From JAZNQN01 sp045656005 (GTDB lineage: Bacteria; Bacillota; Clostridia; UMGS1883; UMGS1540), in NCBI GenBank assembly GCA_045656005.1, contig JAZOQG010000079.1, forward strand, positions 1 through 17,502: a DNA stretch of 17,502 nt. The letters are read 5' to 3'. Below the pieces are notes generated by a model. It was not told where the DNA came from, searched no databases, and saw nothing but the letters and a program-made list of their open reading frames with translations. Position 1 is the stretch's first letter; the number at the start of each line of letters is the position of its first letter. Positions 13,869-17,502 of this stretch are shown in pieces. Made by a program: the position numbers and the translations under genes.

Positions 13869-14900
13869 TTAGATAGATGCTATAAATTCTGTCCAGATTT
13901 TATCGTAAAGCTCTGTGTGCTCGCCAAGGTACTGATAAACCTCCGCAATGTCAAGCACCTCACTTCCTGGATACTGAAAATCGTGTTTTCCAGGAAGGAG
14001 TTTGTAAGCCTCTGTGTGTGGTGTTGAATACCCTATTTCTTCTGCGTTCATAAGAGCAATTTCAGTTTCACACATAAAGTTTATAAAAAGCTCTGCTTCT
14101 ACTTTGTGCTCTGCATTTTTAGGAATTACCATAGAGTCTACAAAAAAGTTTGTTCCGCCGCTTGGGATTGCAAAATCGAGGTTTTCATTTTCGCTCATGC
14201 AGTAGGCACCATCACCTGCGTACATTACTGCAAGTGCAGCTTCTCCTGCAATCATTTTATCCATACCCTCATCGCCCACTCTGCCCACAACATTTTCCTT
14301 TTGTGAAACGAGTTTGTCTTTTGCCTGACGAAGTTCGCTTTCACTTGTGCTGTTCATGGAATAGCCGAGGCTTTTAAGTGCAATGCCGAGCATATCTCTC
14401 ATATCGTTTTTAACGAGAACCTGACCTTTATACTTTGCATCAAACAAAGTGTCCCATGTAAATTCTGTCTCAGAAACCTTTGTTTTGTCATATAAAATTC
14501 CAACTGTTCCCCACATATAAGGAACTGAATATTTGTTCTCTTCGTCAAAACTCCAGCCTTTATATTTTTCGTCAATATACTGGAAATTCGGAACGTTTGC
14601 ATAATTAATTTCCGAAAGCATATCCTCGTCAATAAGTCTTGCAATCATGTAGTCGGAAGGAATTAAAACGTCATACTTTCCTCCACCGTTTTTAACCTTT
14701 GTGTACATTGTTTCATTGTCTGCATAGGTTTCATAATTTATTTTGATATGGGGGTACTTTTCTTCAAATAGCTCCAAAACATCTTCGTCAATATATTCGC
14801 CCCAGTTATAAACGTTTAAAACTGTTCTTCCGTCATCACCACATCCGGAAAGCATAAAAAGCATCATAACCGCACATAAAAACAAAGCAATTTTTTTCAT
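13869..14900 (-). CDS. potD: Spermidine/putrescine-binding lipoprotein PotD
   Basis: This 343-residue extracellular solute-binding protein is anchored as a lipoprotein. The signal peptide ends in lipobox LSGC with the lipidated cysteine at residue 20. The mature part starts with LNVYNWGEYIDEDVLELFEEKYP, the PotD/PotF opening with its Trp and Tyr that commonly line the polyamine site, and continues with GGKYDVLIPSDYMIARLI and YSVPYMWGTVGILYD, also typical of the family. It captures spermidine and/or putrescine and delivers it to PotB-PotC; which polyamine is preferred cannot be decided here. AAGGAG nine bases before the ATG supports the start. It lies 14 bases after potC. Confidence 0.94.
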   Translation of the reverse strand: MKKIALFLCAVMMLFMLSGCGDDGRTVLNVYNWGEYIDEDVLELFEEKYPHIKINYETYADNETMYTKVKNGGGKYDVLIPSDYMIARLIDEDMLSEINYANVPNFQYIDEKYKGWSFDEENKYSVPYMWGTVGILYDKTKVSETEFTWDTLFDAKYKGQVLVKNDMRDMLGIALKSLGYSMNSTSESELRQAKDKLVSQKENVVGRVGDEGMDKMIAGEAALAVMYAGDGAYCMSENENLDFAIPSGGTNFFVDSMVIPKNAEHKVEAELFINFMCETEIALMNAEEIGYSTPHTEAYKLLPGKHDFQYPGSEVLDIAEVYQYLGEHTELYDKIWTEFIASI

Positions 14901-14914
14901 TTACCATTTCTCCT

Positions 14915-15691
14915 TTATCTCTTTGGTTTTTTAGTTTTCAAATCTTTAAAGTTCATAATCAAAAGCAAAATGATAACCGCACCAAACATAAGTGTTGAAA
15001 GTGCATAATTTTCAGGATTAACACCTGTTTTTGATGAGTAAACCAGAATTGATATATTTTGTACACCTTTACCTGTGTTGAAAAAGCTGATTACAAAATC
15101 ATCAATCGAAAGTGTTATGCTCATTAAAAAGCCTGACAAAATCCCCGGCATAATTTCAGGAAGCACAACCTTCGTGTATGCCTTAAGAGGTGTTGCGCCA
15201 AGGTCAAGCGCCGCTTCGTAAATATTTGAATTTAAACCATATAGCTTTGGCATAACCGAAAAAATAACATAAGGTATGCAAAACGTTATGTGGGACAAAA
15301 GAAGTGTAGTAAACCCTAAATCAATTCTTAAAAAGCTAAAGAGCATCATAAGAGATACACCCGTTACAATATCTGAGTTCATCATGGGTATCTGCGTTAA
15401 AGTTGACATGCACTTTTTAAATCCCGCTCTGCTTTTATACAGTGCTATTGCAGAAATTGTTCCAATTATGGTTGACACCACCGCCGCCGCAATCGCCACC
15501 GCAAAAGTGACAATTAAAGCATCCATCATTTTTTCGTTTTCAAAAAGCCCTTCGTACCATTTGAGAGAAAATCCGCCCCACTTGCCTCTGGACTTTGATT
15601 CGTTAAATGAAAAAATGGCAAGCATCAGTATCGGTGCATAAAGCATTAAAAGAACAATGTAAAAATAAATTTTTGAAATTGTTTTTTTCAT
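14915..15691 (-). CDS. potC: Spermidine/putrescine ABC transporter permease PotC
   Basis: This 258-residue permease has about six membrane helices. The conserved cytoplasmic EAA loop, YEAALDLGATPLKAYTKVVL followed by PEIMPGI, contacts PotA. The N-terminal segment YAPILMLAIFSFNESKSRGKW and the C-terminal SITLSIDDFVISFFNTG are characteristic of PotC. It forms the membrane channel with PotB. The start ATG overlaps the potB stop by one base (TAATG), and a strong AGGAGGTGAC site lies within the end of potB, so translation of the two is probably coupled. Confidence 0.95.
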   Translation of the reverse strand: MKKTISKIYFYIVLLMLYAPILMLAIFSFNESKSRGKWGGFSLKWYEGLFENEKMMDALIVTFAVAIAAAVVSTIIGTISAIALYKSRAGFKKCMSTLTQIPMMNSDIVTGVSLMMLFSFLRIDLGFTTLLLSHITFCIPYVIFSVMPKLYGLNSNIYEAALDLGATPLKAYTKVVLPEIMPGILSGFLMSITLSIDDFVISFFNTGKGVQNISILVYSSKTGVNPENYALSTLMFGAVIILLLIMNFKDLKTKKPKR

Positions 15692-16521
15692 TACAGAAGT
15701 GTCACCTCCTGCTCATCGGTAAACTTATTAACAACCCACATACAAATGAAAACAACTATCATAACCACAATGGAAATTGCGGCACCAAAACCCCAGTTGC
15801 TTGCTTTTGTAAATTGCTGTTCAATAATATCACCTATCAAAATCACGTTTCCGCTGCCGAGAAACTGCGAAATTACAAACGTTGTAACACCTGGAACGAA
15901 AACCATGGTTATTCCCGACAAAATTCCAGGCAGACTCAAAGGCAGTATAATCTTTTTAAGACAGATATAGTCACTGCTTCCAAGGTCATGAGCCGCTTCG
16001 ATAAGTGAATGCGGAATTTTACTGACTGATGAGTATATCGGAAATACCATATATGGCAGGAAGTTATAAACCATACCAAATACTACCGAGCTTTCCTTCC
16101 CGAGAAACTGCATACCTTCAAATCCTATTGCTTTAAGCGCCGAGTTTATAACTCCCGTACCTTCAAGTAAGGTAAGCCATGCATAAGTACGCAGAAGGAA
16201 GTTCATCCATATAGGTGCAATAAAGAGCACAAGAAGTATTGCTTTTTTCTTGAATGTGTCCCCTGCTAAAATGAGTGCAATCGGATACCCTGCAAAAAGA
16301 CATATAACGGTTGATATAAGCGAAAGTTTTAAACTTCTTACCAAAACCTTAATAAGGTCAGGTCTCATAAATTCTCTGAAATTATCCCATGAGAATTTTA
16401 ATATTTCATTTTCATTATTTGTGAATGCATAAAAAGCAATAAGAAACAAGGGCACTACTATAAGCAGTACCAGCCAAAGCATAAACGGTAATAAAATTAA
16501 TACTTTTCCCAGTTTCTTCAT
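15691..16521 (-). CDS. potB: Spermidine/putrescine ABC transporter permease PotB
   Basis: This 276-residue permease has six predicted helices and the EAA loop SLIEAAHDLGSSDYICLKKI followed by ILPLSLPGI. The segment APIWMNFLLRTYAWLTLL is a PotB hallmark. It pairs with PotC to form the polyamine channel. The frame can be read 14 codons further upstream to 16563, inside the regulator gene, but ATG 16521 follows AAAGGA at good spacing, gives the expected N-terminus MKKLGKVLILLPFMLWLVLL, and leaves a 14-base gap after the regulator stop. I therefore use the shorter start. Confidence 0.93.
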   Translation of the reverse strand: MKKLGKVLILLPFMLWLVLLIVVPLFLIAFYAFTNNENEILKFSWDNFREFMRPDLIKVLVRSLKLSLISTVICLFAGYPIALILAGDTFKKKAILLVLFIAPIWMNFLLRTYAWLTLLEGTGVINSALKAIGFEGMQFLGKESSVVFGMVYNFLPYMVFPIYSSVSKIPHSLIEAAHDLGSSDYICLKKIILPLSLPGILSGITMVFVPGVTTFVISQFLGSGNVILIGDIIEQQFTKASNWGFGAAISIVVMIVVFICMWVVNKFTDEQEVTLL

Positions 16522-16535
16522 ATCTCGTTTCCTTT

Positions 16536-17078
16536 TTAAAAACTTGGCGGCGATGAAACCCATAATATAGATGCCGCATTTGTTTTTGATGTGTTTTCAA
16601 TATAGTGGGGTGTTTTTGATTTAAAATAAAAACTGTCACCCTTTTTCAGCTTATATCTTTTATCGCCCAAAACCAATACTGCTCCGCCGCGCTGAACATA
16701 ACCAAATTCCTCGCCTTCATGTGGCTGATGAAACTCACTTTTTGACATGGGCTCAATTTCAATTCTGATAGGCTCCATCTCATTTTTTTGTGCATCAGGC
16801 ACAAGCCAGTGAATTTTTGTGCCGTCTTCAAACTCAGCAACAGTTACATCGTCAGATGTAAAAACAATCTTTTCTTCCTGAATGTCGCTCCAAAACTCCG
16901 TAAAGTTTGTGCCAAGGCAGGTTAAAATGTCTTCAAGCGTTGAAAGCGAGGGCGAAGTCAAATCCGACTCAAGCTGTGAAATAAATCCTTTTGTCAAATC
17001 ACAACGGCTCCCAAGCTCTGATTGGGTAAGATTGTTTTTAAGCCTTAAATTTTTAAGTTTATCCCCTATTTTAATCAC
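16536..17078 (-). CDS. XRE-family regulator with C-terminal cupin domain (PuuR-like)
   Basis: This protein of about 180 residues has a helix-turn-helix (residues ~5-58; LKNLRLKNNLTQSELGSRCD and KGFISQLESDLTSPSLSTLE) and a cupin barrel (~110-178; HQPHEGEEFGYVQRGGAVLV, KGDSFYFKSKTPHYIEN). XRE-cupin proteins beside pot genes commonly sense polyamines or related amines and control the operon; it is probably the local regulator of potBCDA. The longest frame starts at GTG 17087, but this codon overlaps the AGAAGG ribosome site; GTG 17078 is eight bases after it and gives MIKIGDKLKNLR. The gene lies first in the operon, 14 bases before potB, so it is likely autoregulated. Confidence 0.9.
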   Translation of the reverse strand: MIKIGDKLKNLRLKNNLTQSELGSRCDLTKGFISQLESDLTSPSLSTLEDILTCLGTNFTEFWSDIQEEKIVFTSDDVTVAEFEDGTKIHWLVPDAQKNEMEPIRIEIEPMSKSEFHQPHEGEEFGYVQRGGAVLVLGDKRYKLKKGDSFYFKSKTPHYIENTSKTNAASILWVSSPPSF

Positions 17079-17125
17079 ACAAATCACCTTCTCAAAGGTT
17101 AATTAAAATATACCAAAAGTTTAAT

Positions 17126-17135
17126 GTTTGTAAAC
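17126..17135. promoter_or_regulatory. Candidate operator at the xre-pot transcription start
   Basis: GTTT-GT-AAAC is a short dyad at the expected +1 position of the xre-pot promoter, within a TA-rich stretch. Its place suits autoregulation by the XRE-cupin protein, but the arms are only four bases long. Confidence 0.3.
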
Positions 17136-17142
17136 GTATATA

Positions 17143-17171
17143 ATTAAAACATATTTTGCGAATTTTGTCAA
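17143..17171 (-). promoter_or_regulatory. Sigma-A promoter of the xre-potBCDA operon
   Basis: On the minus strand, a perfect -35 box TTGACA (17171-17166), a 17-base spacer and the -10 box TTTAAT (17148-17143) lie about 65 bases before the regulator's start codon. It is the only good promoter between the nhaC-like terminator and the regulator. Confidence 0.75.
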
Positions 17172-17202
17172 GGGTTTACGGTAAAAAAATATATTATTTA
17201 AC

Positions 17203-17245
17203 AAAAAACAAGGCATCGGGAATTTAATTTCCCGATGCCTTGTTT
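17203..17245 (-). terminator. Rho-independent terminator overlapping the end of the nhaC-like gene
   Basis: Arms 17206-17222 and 17229-17245 form a 17-bp perfect stem with loop TTTAAT; on the minus strand it leads into six T residues (17208-17203). The last codons of the upstream gene are in the first arm, and the stop codon (17226-17224) is in the loop. It isolates that gene from the pot operon promoter. Confidence 0.92.
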
Positions 17246-17502
17246 CTATCTTGTATTAAGAATATAAATATCATCGAACTTATAAAAAGCATAAAAGGAT
17301 AGTAAAGATATGGAATTATATCAAATGCAGACAAATTTCCGCCAAGCTCATTTGCAGCAGAAAGTGCCACTAGCATCTGGGCACCATAAGGAATTATGCC
17401 CTGAAATATACATGAAAACGTGTCCAGTATAGATGCAGATTTTCTCGGAGTTATTCCATAGTCTGTTGCCATTTCCTTTGCTATGGGATTTGCAAGTCGG
17501 AG
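17224..17502 (-). CDS. nhaC: NhaC-family Na+/H+ antiporter (3' part; 5' end outside window)
   Basis: The frame is open to the right edge, so the visible 92 codons are the C-terminus only. It reads LRLANPIAKEMATDYGITPR, then KSASILDTFSCIFQGIIPYG, followed by a hydrophobic helix and a final membrane segment (PFMLFISSMIFIFLI) ending QDRNKASGN. The DYGI-P-RKSAS-LDTFSC-QG-IPYGAQ pattern is typical of the NhaC family, which exchanges Na+ (in some members other ions or organic acids) for protons across the membrane. An internal Met at 17472 is not a start. The substrate cannot be decided from this part. The coding end is built into the terminator hairpin. Confidence 0.8.
   Translation of the reverse strand, partial: LRLANPIAKEMATDYGITPRKSASILDTFSCIFQGIIPYGAQMLVALSAANELGGNLSAFDIIPYLYYPFMLFISSMIFIFLIQDRNKASGN

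Overview
The window looks like the chromosome of an AT-rich, endospore-forming member of the Firmicutes, most likely a Clostridia-type anaerobe. The evidence is spoIVA, consensus sigma-A promoters, strong AGGAGG-type ribosome sites, frequent TTG/GTG starts, and a GTG-started XRE-cupin regulator upstream of a polyamine ABC transporter. No phage, IS transposase, CRISPR array, rRNA or tRNA gene was recognised.

Layout. (1) 1-1574, plus strand: the 3' part of a multidrug-type ABC exporter gene and the manganese exporter mntP, ending at a bidirectional terminator (1590-1623). (2) 9811-1623, minus strand: eight closely packed genes (gaps of 15-31 bp or an overlap) behind one good sigma-A promoter (9920-9948). 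In order they are a MATE exporter, a broken M20 amidohydrolase, a ferritin-like/VIT1 iron exporter, a Zn-type CDF exporter, a small zinc-ribbon protein, a TIGR03960-type radical SAM enzyme, its DUF2344/TIGR03936 partner, and a divergent MreB-like actin homologue. (3) 10955-10017, minus: a secreted stalk-domain protein with its own promoter and terminator. (4) 11028-11257: a 230-bp element with imperfect ~40-bp terminal inverted repeats, possibly a MITE, which also carries the apparent terminator of spoIVA. (5) 17078-11261, minus: an XRE-cupin regulator, potB, potC, potD, potA, then spoIVA. (6) 17502-17224, minus: the 3' end of an NhaC-type Na+/H+ antiporter gene whose stop codon lies in its own terminator hairpin.

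How the genes work together. Three metal exporters of different families (MntP, VIT1-like, CDF) sit within 6 kb, two of them in the long operon, so metal efflux is one theme. The radical SAM/DUF2344 pair is widespread, and in my recollection often lies near RNase G and ribosomal protein genes. Here it is followed instead by an MreB-like protein whose ATPase motifs have drifted. The pot operon imports spermidine/putrescine under its own cupin regulator, and potA ends 52 bp before spoIVA.

The observations most worth a second look are the amidohydrolase gene interrupted by one in-frame amber codon (and apparently lacking an internal segment), the inverted-repeat element downstream of spoIVA, the operator-like palindrome on the long operon's promoter, and the divergent MreB paralogue. 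I see no clear evidence of an entirely new system. Several starts were moved from the longest open frame because a ribosome site supports a different codon.
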